A stretch of DNA of 64,000 nt from the NCBI GenBank assembly GCA_021464245.1, contig JADCRB010000069.1, forward strand, positions 2,490,895-2,554,894, read 5' to 3'. Both the position numbers and the translations under genes were made by a program. The stretch is from Carallia brachiata (lineage: Eukaryota; Streptophyta; Magnoliopsida; Malpighiales; Rhizophoraceae). Shown piece after piece: positions 1 to 11,445 of the stretch (its first letter is position 1; each line of letters begins with the position of its first letter). The notes beneath the pieces are model-generated. The model was not told the origin of the DNA. It worked only from the letters and a program-made list of their open reading frames with translations, and searched no databases.

Positions 1-613
1 ACAAGTAAAATCTCTCTCTCTTTGGTAAAGCAGTGTCGTTTAGGAAATCCACATTTTGTGCCTTAGAGTTTTGCTCTTAATAGCTTTTTTTTTTTTTTTT
101 TTGTATTTTGTGGTTTATGCAATGGATTTTCACTCACTGCTTGGCGTTTCATTTAGGTATTTTTATTTGTTGTTGTTTCGGCATTCTGTTTTGTAGTTTT
201 TTTTTGGTTCGCCTTTTCTTGACCTTTTAATAATTCCCCATTGGAGTTGCTGGATTTATCTTTGTACTGTGGTGGTTCATTGTGTGTTTTTCTTTTTTTT
301 TTTTTTTTTTTTTCTGTTTGCTTAATTTTATTATGAAAACCCTTTTTTTTGTTACATTTTTTAACTTTTTTTTTTGGTCTCAATGTATCTAACTGGGTGG
401 TGATGTTCCATTTACTGTTCCCCTTAGTAACGATTATTTTCTCCAAATGTTACTGAATTCATTATTGTGTTCTTAATTGCATCATCTTAACCTGATTGTT
501 TATAGCATTGGTTATTTGGATTAAGTTCTGAATTATTTGGATTTATCTACCAATCTATTGATGTTCAGAAACACATGACTGTGGTAATGATCTATATTAC
601 TATGATTGTGACT
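1..613 (+). other. 5' flank / leader region of the XRI1-like gene
   Basis: No convincing coding region is visible. The stretch is T-rich, with long T runs around 87-102 and 292-313, as is common in plant 5' leaders and leader introns. The promoter and any upstream leader exon probably lie partly outside the window. A block at about 310-400 reappears in diverged form at about 7040-7260 (see findings). In-frame ATGs at 575, 587 and 602 precede the preferred XRI1 start at 614. Confidence 0.45.
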
Positions 614-2909
614 ATGAATGACAGTGGGGAACATTGGAATTTGCAAGGTAAGGACCATTGCCATCAAAAGGATTCTAATTGTGGTAAGTTGTATTCCATA
701 GTCTGTTTGCAAGTCAAAACATGGTGCTGCAGCACGCATTTATGATGATGGAAGGGAAATAGCAAATGAAGTTGCTGATGTCATTATGGCTCTTTTTTTT
801 TTTTCCCCCCCTTCTCGAGCAGACATAAATCAATGTCTGTCGAATGAAGTAACTCTGAACGAGGAAGATCTTCCCTACATGTTTGATGAAACAACTCCAG
901 TTAAAGCTTGTGGTGATTGGACTTACCATGCTAATCATAATGGTATGGCTTTATTTTGTACATTTTCTTGCTTGGTAGTTTAGTACAGTTTGCGAGTTGA
1001 AGTATCTCATTTGAAAGAGTTGATTTCAGATAACATAAGTAAGAAACTTGACGGACGAAAGGAGAATGTTTCTCAGTCAAAGCGGCGCCGGACGTTACAG
1101 TTTGACGATCAAGAATCAGATGTCCCCGTTTGCAATGAAGAGATGCCATCAGCATTTCGAAATCCAATTGTCAGTGCTGGCTTTTTTCTTGTCAGATACC
1201 TTGATGTGTAAAGCATGTAGTTTCCCTAAGCTGATTGATACTTTAAAATTTATTTTTGTGGTAACATCCTCTGCATCTTCATGGGGAAAGCTTATCATAG
1301 CCCATATATTGTGCATGTCCGTTTGCGAACAGTTAGTAATAGACATTATATTTTGATGTGATGAATATGTGACAATGTAATGAGTTGAGGGTATGGAGCT
1401 TTGAGATTAAACATCACTGGCTGCAATGCATCTGTGAGATAGCTTACGTAGTGAGGACACAGGTGGAGGTTTGATATTAAGGATTATTAGCTGCAATGTA
1501 TTTTCCAGTAGCTTATGTGTTACTCTGATTCTATTGAACATTTTATCCTCTCTTTTATTTCACATCCTTCATTATTCAGGAAGCCATATCAATTATGCCT
1601 GTCTGCTTTTGATGATAGCTTAGTCTCTACACTTTCAAACATTTGGTAACATGTTTTGGTTGTGTCTAGAATGGGGAGGACTTGACTGAAGATGTTCTAC
1701 ATCAAGCATTGCAGCCGGTCCCTAGTTTTCCAGGTTTACCTCTTGCAGGACTTATAAGAAAACTGAGATTGAACTTTATATTTTCTTTCAGCTTGCCTAA
1801 TGATGAATCTAACGTAATAATTTGCAATAGATGTGTCTGTAGGCAGTCATGAGGGCTTGGAACAGTCACCTGACGGATGGCTTGCTGGATGCCTAAATGA
1901 CGCCGATATGTATTTCAGCCCTGATTTTTATATGTATGGTTGCTCATGCTTTACATGGTTTCATCTGTTGTTCTGTTTGACAATGACTTGACAGCTGTAT
2001 TACATGTGCCTCAGGAATGGCTCTGAAGCATCTGATATTCAGATTGATATTTCAGGTAGATGAGTTTATTCCTATTCACGTGGTGCTTTTATTCTCCTTC
2101 TTTGATTTTACTTTATGTACCAATAAAATTGCGTAACATAAGTTTGCTGCTGTAGAGTTCTTGGATGACCCACCTGCGTTTGAAGCTAACGTGGTTCAAA
2201 AACGTGTTAGTCGAACTCCGAAGAACATTTTAGTTAAAGGTTCTCCCCATGCTCAATCTTTTTTCTCCTTTTCCTTAAGGTTGCAGATATCTACTATGCT
2301 TAATGTCTACTGCTATCACCTTTATAGAGATATTCGGCTTTTATGTGTCAACTAGTCGCAGTAGGTCTGTTTGGGTCAGTCTCTACATGCAGAATGTCTC
2401 ACTTGTTTCCTGCGTGAATGGGAAATCCAGTTGACACGGAATAAAAAATGTTATGTGATATTTTGTACGCCCTTTTCTTATTCTTACATTCCTAACATGA
2501 ATTGAGAGGTTTTTGATTATTCTTGGGTGGATGCATTTTCTCTTTGATATATTTACTACAAATATTTTTAAAAAGAAAATAAAATAAATCTGACTATGGC
2601 GAACTGTCTTTTTTTTTTTTTTTTTCTGCAACCTTAGGTGGGAATTCTCTATTGCAAACACCTCCTAAGTTAGCCTCCGCGGTTGTCTATCCATTTGCCA
2701 TCATCAAACCGTGTGAGTTCCATGGAGATGTTACTCTGAATGACATAAATCGGCAAATTCAAACTCCGCCACCATCAAAATCTAAGCTAAATGACGAAGA
2801 CCCTGCTGCTTACCCCACTTCAGCTTTTTCGGGGAAGCCAGTTGTTGGCAAAACGAAAATTCGCACAGAAGGAAAAGGAAGCATCACAATTATGAGAACC
2901 AAAGGCTGA
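614..2909 (+). CDS. XRI1: XRI1-like protein (X-ray induced transcript 1), meiosis / DNA-repair factor
   Basis: Eight-exon model: 614-647, 823-942, 1030-1169, 1670-1733, 1831-1933, 2015-2055, 2156-2239, 2638-2909. This gives 858 nt and 285 aa, and all phases agree. Family signatures visible in the translation are the early block NEEDLPYMFDETTPVKACGD, a middle SDIQIDISEFLDDPP block, and the C-terminal block PFAIIKPCEFHGDVTLNDIN followed by a basic tail ending MRTKG. In Arabidopsis, XRI1 is induced by ionising radiation, binds the meiotic recombination factor MND1 and is needed for meiosis; the same role here is inferred. The protein is acidic in the middle, without a signal peptide or known enzymatic domain, so a nuclear location is likely. 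Exon 1 codes only 11 residues. The exon-3 donor (GTCAGT at 1170) is weak; another in-phase GT lies at 1191. Upstream in-frame ATGs would add up to 13 residues. Confidence 0.85.
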
Positions 2910-4894
2910 GTACATTAAAGATGTGCTGAATTTGCTCTATTTGCAGCCCGTTTGAGGAAACCCAACAGGGTTGAGTTTTTGTCTTGACAACTCTGGTACC
3001 TCCAAGTACAGAAGCAGTACATAAGGTTGGTGCATCTTTTTGTTCTGTCCCGTTGTTGGAATTCATCAATCAGATCGAAAGTGTTTATGTTTTCAAGTAG
3101 TATTATGGATGTTGTTTTATATATATCACCTCCGCTCAAGACTAATGACAATCCTGATCTCCGTGGCATTGTGTCTCGCGAATCCTCTGTTCTGGAATTA
3201 TGTACCTAAACATTGTATTTATCATGGAATCATAAGCTTTTATCTGACTTAGCCCCATGAGGTGTCGTCCTTTTCAACAATCAACAATTTACATATAATT
3301 ATCCGGACAGTAGGTTGTACTTTGTAGGTCCTTGAAACGAAGCATAAATAAGGCAAAACATACATCTTCAGAGCATAAATATATAGACAGAAAATCCAAG
3401 GAAATTGATCAACCTAATTGATTAGTGTTTAAGGCAAACGATATGCCTGACAACACAAGAGCTTGGGCATGGAACCTTTTACGAAACAATCAGAGTGTCG
3501 TATTATAAAATGGGATGTGTCGGATTATAAAATGGTATAACACTTATTTAAATTTTAAAATTATTTATGTATATTTATGATTGAATTTTAATTTTTTTGA
3601 TTTTTTTTAATTGAGTCGTATGTTTTTAAATTTTTTTATAATAAAGTTTTTTCAATAGTTTGACTATTAAAATGATATTTTACTTAATAGATTTAAAAGA
3701 TATTTGACTTAATAGTTAAATACATGTTTAACGATCAAATTAATATAATGATTTGATTAAAAAAATCTAAAAAATATTAATTCAATTAAAAAATTAAAAA
3801 ATTCAAAACATAATTATTAATAAAATTTCAGCCACATATCGTATCAGAAATTATAGAGAAGGGAATCTGCGATTTTTCAACCAATCTGATCTTTTCAAAT
3901 AATCAATTGAATTTTTTTAATTGAATAATCAAATCGATACCCAATTCCGATATGATAAATGGGACTGTAAAGTGGCGAAACAACTTTCTTGGATTAAATA
4001 CACCCAGACGCACGTCGCCATAAAAATTAGAGAAAAGCAGCTTACCCTTAAACTGGGATACTTGAATTATTAAAAAAAAAAAAAAAGAACTGATACTAAA
4101 AATTATGAATACGTGTCTCGTGATTTCTTTTAATAAAATGAAAAGAATAGGGGTTATAATTTACTATCTCTTTAGAAACCATCGTGTTGGATACTTAAGA
4201 GAAAATATTTAGCTGCTATATCCATAACGAGGGTGCAAATTCAGAACTAACAAGAGTTTTCAACCATTCAGACACCGTATAAATTTAGATGTACGTTTAG
4301 TATTGTTGATATGCCTTACGAAAATTTGAGTTCGTGCCTCTATTACACAAGTGAAGTTCTGATCATAATATTACAATGATAAGTAACTCTGTCTCATGAT
4401 TTTAGTACAATGATTAGGACACTATTGTGGAAGTTTCTAGGTTTTCAATTGAAATCCTTTCAACTTCTTATATATAGATAAAGCATTATGAATAAGTTAC
4501 AAGCGTAGCTTTCAAAATTGGGTTTAGAAAGAATGATCCAATGTTCTTAATAAATATATTACTGTATACCTTTATATTAAGATATTGGAAGCAAATTCGT
4601 TCACAGATTGAATTTCTATACCTTTATGTTAGCTTTTCTGTCATTTTGGACAGCCTTCTTCATTGATGAGAGCAGATTTAAAAGCAAAAGTGGGTCACAC
4701 TTCAGATACATAGAGACAATTGAGAAAATCAACTTCTATAAGCAAGACATGAAAGCATAACTAATGCAAAATACATCTACAGAACTGTTCAACTACCAAA
4801 CTCATAACTATGGTTTTTGCATTGAATTTCAAAGTACCCAAAAATCTATGGAAAGATCAAGAGAAATCAAATGTTGTGTGCATCTTGACATAAG
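2910..4894. other. 3' UTR of XRI1 and AT-rich intergenic region
   Basis: This spacer lies between two convergent genes, XRI1 (+) and the ZIP transporter (-). The first 350 bases probably hold the XRI1 3' UTR, and the last 200-300 the ZIP 3' UTR. The part from about 3530 to 4600 is strongly AT-rich, with short A/T runs and no coding potential that I recognise. Confidence 0.5.
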
Positions 4895-6351
4895 CTATGC
4901 CCATTTGGCCATTAAGGACATGATTCCAGCACCCACGAGAGCTGCACAAAAACCCCATATCTGGAGCCTTACACTTCCTTGCAATTTCGGCCCAAGAAAC
5001 TCTGCTGCCAGGAGATCCACCATTGCCATATAATTCAGCAACCCAGCAGATGCAGCGTTCAACAGTCCCACCACAATTAGAGCCGTTGGACTGTCTTCGC
5101 TGTAAACGTTTGACAAAAGAATTCCCAGCACAATACCAAAGGGAGTCGTGGTAGAGAAGAAAAATACCATGATGGCTTTCGTCTTCATCGGATACTCAGC
5201 CTGGCAATTCATGACAGAAATGCAACTGTTAGAAAATGCGTATTGGTATTACACGCTTATTCCACATTAAAATTGTACGGAGTTTGTCAACCTGTAATAT
5301 GCATCCTCCAAGACCCATTCCTTCAAAGAGTTGATGAAAGCACAAGGCAGCTATGAGTGGCCTGATTGTACATGGATTGTCAGATGCCCCCATTGAGAGG
5401 CCTATTACCACTGAGTGAACAACAATGCCAAATTCCAGCACCTACATTTATACATTATACAGAATACTTTGTAAAGATCTAAACAATAAAACCAATTATA
5501 TCGATGCGAGATCTGAACCAAATACAATATGTCGAATTTCACATAGTAATGTAAAAGAAATCAAGCAATGCTGTAATTTATTTTTTTTTATGCTAGACAG
5601 GTATTTAGAAATTGCAATGGGCTCGACTAATTCCGTTCGAATTTTTGTCAGTTACTTATGAAAGAGAGCTCTCCCAACGCCCAGTGCTGTAAATCTTAGA
5701 ATAAGAATTGATAATATATAATGATTATGTATATACCTGCGCCACAACCCGATTCCTTAACAGCGCCTTACCGGCACCCTCAACCTCGGACTTTTCGGCA
5801 GCTTCTAACTCTGTGCTAGCAATCCCATTTTCTTCCGCTCGGTGGTTGACGACGGCGGACTTTTGATTCTGATGATTGTTATAACTATTATTATTACGCT
5901 TCCTATAATAAGCGAGTGCAAGAGAATCCAACATGAGGGTAACCATGGCGAATAACATGGCCACGAAAGTGCTGAAAGGGAACTTATGCCAGGGATTGTC
6001 GGGCAAGCACGGGGACCTCAAGCAGTCGAAAGAATCAGGCAAGACGTGCATGTAGCCGGTGGCGAGGATTACACCAGAAGCAAAGAGTTTAACCAAGACG
6101 AACAAGTCCCTGTCGGGCTTGAGAGCCGGGACAGAGCGGGAGAAGAGAGGCAGGCAGACGCCGATCATGCTGGTGACGAGTATGGTAATGATTGCAATAA
6201 TCTTGAAGGTCATGGCCTTGGCCTTGTTCTGGCACCCGCCGCCCGACTTCTCGCATTGTTCCTCGGCTAGAGTCACTGGTAAATGCTCGGAGACGAGAAC
6301 GAGGACGAGAACGGGGACGAGGATGATGAGATTGAGCTTTGAGGGTGCCAT
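4895..6351 (-). CDS. ZIP-family zinc/iron transporter
   Basis: Three exons: 5737-6351, 5292-5441, 4895-5200 (1071 nt, 356 aa, the usual length for plant ZIPs). The start at 6351 (MAPSKLN) is the first ATG in frame. The product begins with a hydrophobic signal segment, then a cysteine motif ([13 protein letters not shown]) and eight predicted membrane spans. The ZIP signature in TM4 is present as [12 protein letters not shown] (His about 214), and TM5 has [11 protein letters not shown] (His 241, Glu 245); these form the metal pathway in the family. Expected role: uptake of Zn2+ (possibly Fe2+/Mn2+) across the plasma membrane. The cytosolic loop between TM3 and TM4 (about residues 150-205) is Asn/Glu-rich and has only two histidines, whereas most plant ZIPs have a His-rich metal-binding repeat there. 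It resembles the ZIP1/3/5 group, but I cannot fix the ortholog. Confidence 0.93.
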
Positions 6352-6443
6352 TTGTTTCGGGCTTCCCAAATCTCAAAAAAGAAGCTGTGACTTGCGTAGC
6401 GGAGAGAGTGAGAATTTCGATTCGTTCAGGTCAGATGTGTGTT

Positions 6444-6453
6444 TAATTTATAG
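6444..6453 (-). promoter_or_regulatory. Probable TATA box of the ZIP gene
   Basis: On the minus strand the sequence reads CTATAAATTA, about 93 bases upstream of the ZIP start codon at 6351. This places a transcription start near 6415 and a leader of about 60-70 bases. I saw no RTGTCGACAY zinc-deficiency element (the bZIP19/23 site) between 6352 and 6700. Confidence 0.5.
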
Positions 6454-6689
6454 AGTGATCGTAAGCATAAAAAATGTTTTCTTAAAAAAAAATTATTAAT
6501 TTTTTCTTATGTTTTATAGTCATTTTTTATTCCTAAATTTTTCTACGTGGGGACCGAAACTGATGGGGATGGGGAATTGACATGTGCCAAGCTGTGGGTC
6601 CACTCGCCTCCTTTCTTCGTTCACTAATTATATTCAATCTTAGTCAGCTGCCACGTCACCCCAGAGTGGGGCTAGCGCGTGTCCTCCCG

Positions 6690-7362
6690 CCGTCGGCCTC
6701 CATCGCACTAACATAGTACACACTGACATACGCACCGACTCACTCTTACACACGACACAATCTCTCGCTCTCGTTCCGCCGGAAAAATCTGCATTCTGGT
6801 GAGGAGAGGACTACTCCTGCATTGCTGCCGCCGGAATTTTCGCGCGAATAGACTTCTAGACGGACGGTGCTTATCCTGGAACCGCCGCATTTTTAGCGTC
6901 GCTGCCGCCGCCGCCACGGAGCTCGCTTCCTGTACCGATTTTTCTGGGGAAGGGCTTCAGGAGGGCCAACAATAAGTGATTTTCTGGAACCGCCGTATTG
7001 TATGAGCTTTTGTTACTTTGATGTTTTTCCGATCTTTTTCTTTTGTTTTCTGTTTGCTTCATCTTTGTAGACAATTTTATTATGAAACCCCACTTGCCTG
7101 ACTGGCTATGGTCTTATGTTGCTCTCTGTGATTTCATCCTAGCAGCTGGATTCAACGTTTAAACTTGTCATTCATACCCTTTTTTTTGTGTTGCATTGCT
7201 TTTTTTTGTTCTCCCTATATTTTACTGTTTTTTTGGTCTCGTTCTATCTGGCCTTGTTTTTTTTGGTTCTTAAGCTGCTACTTCTACATTTTTTTTCCTT
7301 TTTTTTTTGTAAAAAGTTTGGGGATAGATGTCTCTCTTTCATGTTTCTCCTCCGAGCCTTTT
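6690..7362 (+). other. GC-rich then T-rich non-coding stretch upstream of the LINE remnant
   Basis: The first part (about 6660-6960) is GC-rich, with CCGCCG clusters and a short repeated motif CTGGAACCGCCG at about 6876 and 6984. It looks like a plant 5' leader or promoter pointing to the right. The second part (7000-7330) is T-rich like a leader intron and shares ordered blocks with the XRI1 5' flank at 310-400. No long open frame continues out of it; the LINE remnant begins at 7363. It could be the truncated 5' end of a duplicated gene or the 5' part of the LINE. Confidence 0.35.
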
Positions 7363-9363
7363 GCAGCATGTCGGGACAAAAGATTAGCATAGAGAAGTCT
7401 AAATTTGTGGTCTCCCGGAATGTCAATAGAGCATTGGTTGGGTCAATCAGTAGAATTTTTGGTTTCGCATGTGTTTCCGAGCTGGAAAAATACCCAACAG
7501 ACGTAGAAACACAAGAGTGTTTGATGATGTATTACGGCGTGTCTAGAGCAAACTGAGTGGTTGGAAGGCAAGTTCCTTATCCCTTGCCGGGCGGACAACC
7601 CTTGTGCAGTCAGTGTCGCAGACCATCCCATATTACTTTATGCATACTAACGTACTGCCACAAAGTACTTGTGAGGCTTTGGATCGGTTCAATAGAAATT
7701 TTTTGTGGGGGAAGCTCGGAGGAGAAACATAAAGTGAGCTTGGTTTCTTGGGACCAAGTTTGCATGCCTAAGAAGATGAGAGGTTTGGGGCTTAGGCGCA
7801 CCAGAGATATGAATATAGCCCTCTTGTCCAAGTTGGGATGGGAAATTATCACTCGGAAGGACAAGTTTTGGGTTCAATTGCTTCAGGCGAAGTATTTTCC
7901 TGCTGGAGACTTTTTGCAAGCAAAAAGAACTCCTACCCAGTCCCCCATCTGGTCGGCCATCCTTAAGGGGAAGGAACTGCTATGCAGCGGACTTCGTTGG
8001 AGCATCGGGGATGGTAAATTGGTTAAATTCTGGACTGATGTTTGGGCTGGGGAGAAGCCACTACTTGAGTATGTGGGAGCTAACCCGAAGCCGCAGGAGC
8101 TGTCGTGTGTTGTGGCAGATTACTTAACTGATAATGGTGAGTGGGATTGGGAGAGCATTGCTGATCAAATTTCTGGACTAACCCGATTGATGCTGCAAGG
8201 GATTTACTACCTTCCAGTAATGGTATGAATGACAGGCTAACTTGGGTGTTGGACTCGGGACGTTTTTCTGTGAAAGGGGCTTATTCTTGTCTCATTGAGT
8301 CCGAGGAAAATGCGGATACAAATTGGCCTTGGATTTGGAAACTTCCAGTGCCCCAACACTTGAGGTCGTTTGTGTGGTTGCTTTGGCATGGTAAGCTACT
8401 CACTAATGAATACAGATTTATCCGTCACATGGCAGAGAATGGCTTTTGTGAGAGATGTGGAGGTATGTAGGAGAGTTGGCAACATGTGTTGTATAGCTGT
8501 GAGGCTACAGTGAAGTTTTGGGATGCTATTTTTCTGGAATTGGAAGTGGAACATCGCCCTCAAAATTCCTTCAAGGAGTGGTTTCTTCAAGGGTGCCGAA
8601 GGGAGGATTTGTTGTCAAGTTGGGGGTGTGATTTCCGTTCTATATTTATTACTGCGACATGGTTTACGTGGCAGTGGAGGAAGCATGAGATTTTTAGAGG
8701 CACTAGAAAGTGGCATCGGTGAAGATCAAAGCGCTGAATATTTATGAAGCATATAATAATAGTGAAGCAAGTAGAAATGAAACTGGGGGGACACGGCCAA
8801 GTAAATTAATTGCTTTGCAACCACCTACCGGGTGGTTCTTGAAAGTCAACGTTGATGGTGCTGCCAAAGGAGCTCCAGGTGCGGCGGGGTTTGGAGGCCT
8901 AGCTAGGGATGCAAATGGTGGGTGGGTATTTGGCTTCTCTGGAAATGCAAGGGCGTGTATGGCTATAGCAGCAGAGCTTCGGGCCATTTGTACAGCGCTC
9001 CAGTTAACTTAGCAGAAGGGGTATAGGCAGGTTATAGTAGAAGTTGACTCATTGCTTGCAATCCAAAAATTAGAAAGGAGGGTTGGGAATTGGATACGTA
9101 CAGACAAATGATTGCTAAATGTGTTTCCTTTCGCCAATAAGATTGGTACGTCATCTACAACATACACTCAAAAAGAATAATATGTGTGAACGCTTTATGG
9201 CGAATCTAAGAGTTCACAGGGATGAGTCGTTTAAATTGTGGGAGAAACTTTACTGGGCATTAAAACTTTGTTATGGGCTGATTTGTTCGGGGTAATCATT
9301 TCATGAGGTAATTTACAACGTATTTTGTTTGCTCTATTTTTCCCTTGTAAACAAAAAAAAAAA
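7363..9363 (+). mobile_element. 5'-truncated, decayed LINE (non-LTR retrotransposon) with poly(A) tail
   Basis: Broken reading frames together encode the C-terminal part of a plant LINE ORF2. The order is: SGQKISIEKSK and SLAGRTTLVQSV (end of the reverse transcriptase, 7365-7650), NFLWG...VSWDQVCMPKKMRGLGLR (7700-7800), the zinc-binding zf-RVT segment (8230-8480, with WKLPVPQHLRSFVWLLWHGK), and an RNase H-like domain (about 8830-9110, with KVNVDGAAKG and a later EVDSLLAI). Stops and frameshifts occur near 7555, 8165, 8469, 8700 and 9010, so nothing is functional. The 3' end is an A11 tract at 9353-9363. I found no clear target-site duplication. The endonuclease and most of the reverse transcriptase are missing. 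Confidence 0.9.
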
Positions 9364-11445
9364 TATTTGAAGGCTACAAAAACTTTACATTAAATATTAT
9401 GAATTATTAAAAATTTATAATAAAATTTATGTATTATTTATTTATAATTACACATTACTTCATAGAATTTAATAATAAACAGTAAAATTTAAATTTAAAA
9501 TAAATCGTAGCCAACATGTTCTGCACACTTTTTCGAATCCATTCTCAAAAGCGTTAAAAAGGAAAAAAAAGAAAAAGAAAAAGAAAAAGCCTGCAATCCC
9601 TAAGGCGTGGCCTTGGGCACCGTTATTTTAATGATGATGTTCCCCCGATAATTTTAAAAAATAAGAAAAAGGAGCAGAAAATTGGATTGGCATAGAATGG
9701 AACCGAACAAAAGTTAATATTCGAATTTTGGGTATATTCCTTGTGCGCCGATAAAAGAGAATAAAAAAAAAAAAAAGTATCAACGCATCACATCTACAAT
9801 ATAGCCTGATCTTATTAAAAAGCTATTAAATTTAAAAAATTAAATAAAATAAAAAATATATATAAACTAATAAACTATTAAACTATTAAAGGAGCAGTGC
9901 GTCTTACTGCGTTTTTTAAAAAAATAAAAAATAAAAAAAAGTTTGCTGACAAAAATAGTTTATATCAGTCCAAACTTGAACCATCTTTCGTTTACTTTCT
10001 TTTTTGGGGACGCACGCGCATCACAATTGAGGCACGAAAAATAAGGAGCAGGAGTCAGGAAGCATTTTAAATTACTTAAACAAAATAAAAAATTGGGAAT
10101 GCGAGGAAAGAAATGAAAGAAGTTGATAAAATATATATACAATTATAAAAATTATTAAGCATTTAATTGCGTGTATATCATAAAATTTTTAATTGAAAAA
10201 TAAAAAAAATCGTGAGACCACTATTTCGCAGCCGTCTCTTTTCTCATCTAAAAAAAAGACATACTTTAACGGCCTTTTATCATGCCCATGACCCCGATCA
10301 AATACAAAAGGGTACATACCTACTAAATATTGTATGGATTAATAATGTTACAGCAGCCAAAAAAATAGATATGAGACAAGAGCATAAAAGGGAATGATTG
10401 TTTCACGTAATTAAATAATTAATATTTTATAATAAAAAATTAATTAAAATATATTAATTATTTGATATGTATATAAATAATTAATATTTATAATATATTA
10501 ATATAATAAAATATATTAATTTTTTATAAATATTAATTATTTAATTATAAAAAAAATAATTAATTACTATATATTTATTTTGCATTAAGTTCACTTGTGT
10601 CTATGCACGCTTTCATGATAAGAGAAGTTAAAAGAGGGCCGGCCGGGAGTCATTGGAGGGGACACGACAGCATTGTAGGCGTATAGTTTATGTGGATGTT
10701 GGGTGTTTTTTTTTTAAAAAAATATTTTTATAATGTATATATAATTAAATTAAATATAAAAAAAATAATAAAATATATATAATCATTAAAAAAAGTATTA
10801 TTTACTTATATAATTATTTAAAAATTTTATATACATCTTACTCGTCAATGTGCGTGCGCGTGATAAAATTTTTGAAAAGGATGCCGTGTCTCTCTCTCTT
10901 TTTTATTTTTTTTTAAATTTTAAATAATAATTAATATTATATTAAATATATTTAATTATACCTTAAAATTTTATTTTAAAAAAAAAATGCTAATGTCGGG
11001 CGTAGCGGGGCACAATTGCCAACTCACCAACTTTTTTTCTTTCGACGAAAAAAAGTGCGGGCCCACATGAACCACAGCTCATCTATTTTGAGTGGGATTG
11101 TAACTAACCTGAAATTTGGTTAAAAACAAATTCATAGGACGACATAATAAGGCAAATTAAAAAGTGTCGATAATATAATTATAAAAAATATTTTAATGAT
11201 AATATTATTTTTTTATAATAAATAATAATATAATAATTTTTTATATTATTTTTTATTAATTTTATTATATAAATAATAATAATCGTTATATTATTAATAT
11301 TTTTTCTATCTATCAGCTTCTGTCGTGTAATGAAACCCCAAAAAAGAGAAAAAAACTAACCCGAAAGAATATTTTATGGATATCCAACGTTGTTGCCTCT
11401 TTCGTTTTCCTCTCCGCTTGCGTGAAATGACTCTTCTCCGTTACG
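9364..11445. other. Very AT-rich intergenic region upstream of the phosphatase gene
   Basis: The sequence is mostly A/T runs, with a GAAAAA microsatellite near 9556-9590 and a 140-bp inverted repeat at 10408-10547. Further long A/T palindromic stretches lie at 10730-10980 and 11170-11310. The PAP15-like promoter must lie in the last few hundred bases, but no clear TATA box stands out from the AT background. I see no gene. Confidence 0.5.
10408..10547. repeat. 140-bp inverted repeat (possible MITE or hairpin)
   Basis: The left arm begins TAATTAAATAATTAATATTT at 10408. The right arm, ending at 10547, is its reverse complement with only small indels over about 34 bases. The centre is also A/T only. 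It could be a small MITE, but flanking target duplications cannot be resolved in such AT-rich sequence. Confidence 0.4.

Noticed and set aside
984..1029. Start of XRI1 exon 3 at the CAG acceptor at 986-988
   Set aside because: Joining exon 2 there gives an immediate in-frame stop. The TTTCAG acceptor at 1029 restores the frame.
6708..7074. Short minus-strand open frames (Ala- and Arg-rich) near 6.7-7.1 kb
   Set aside because: They arise from CCGCCG-rich leader-like sequence, with no start context or family pattern.
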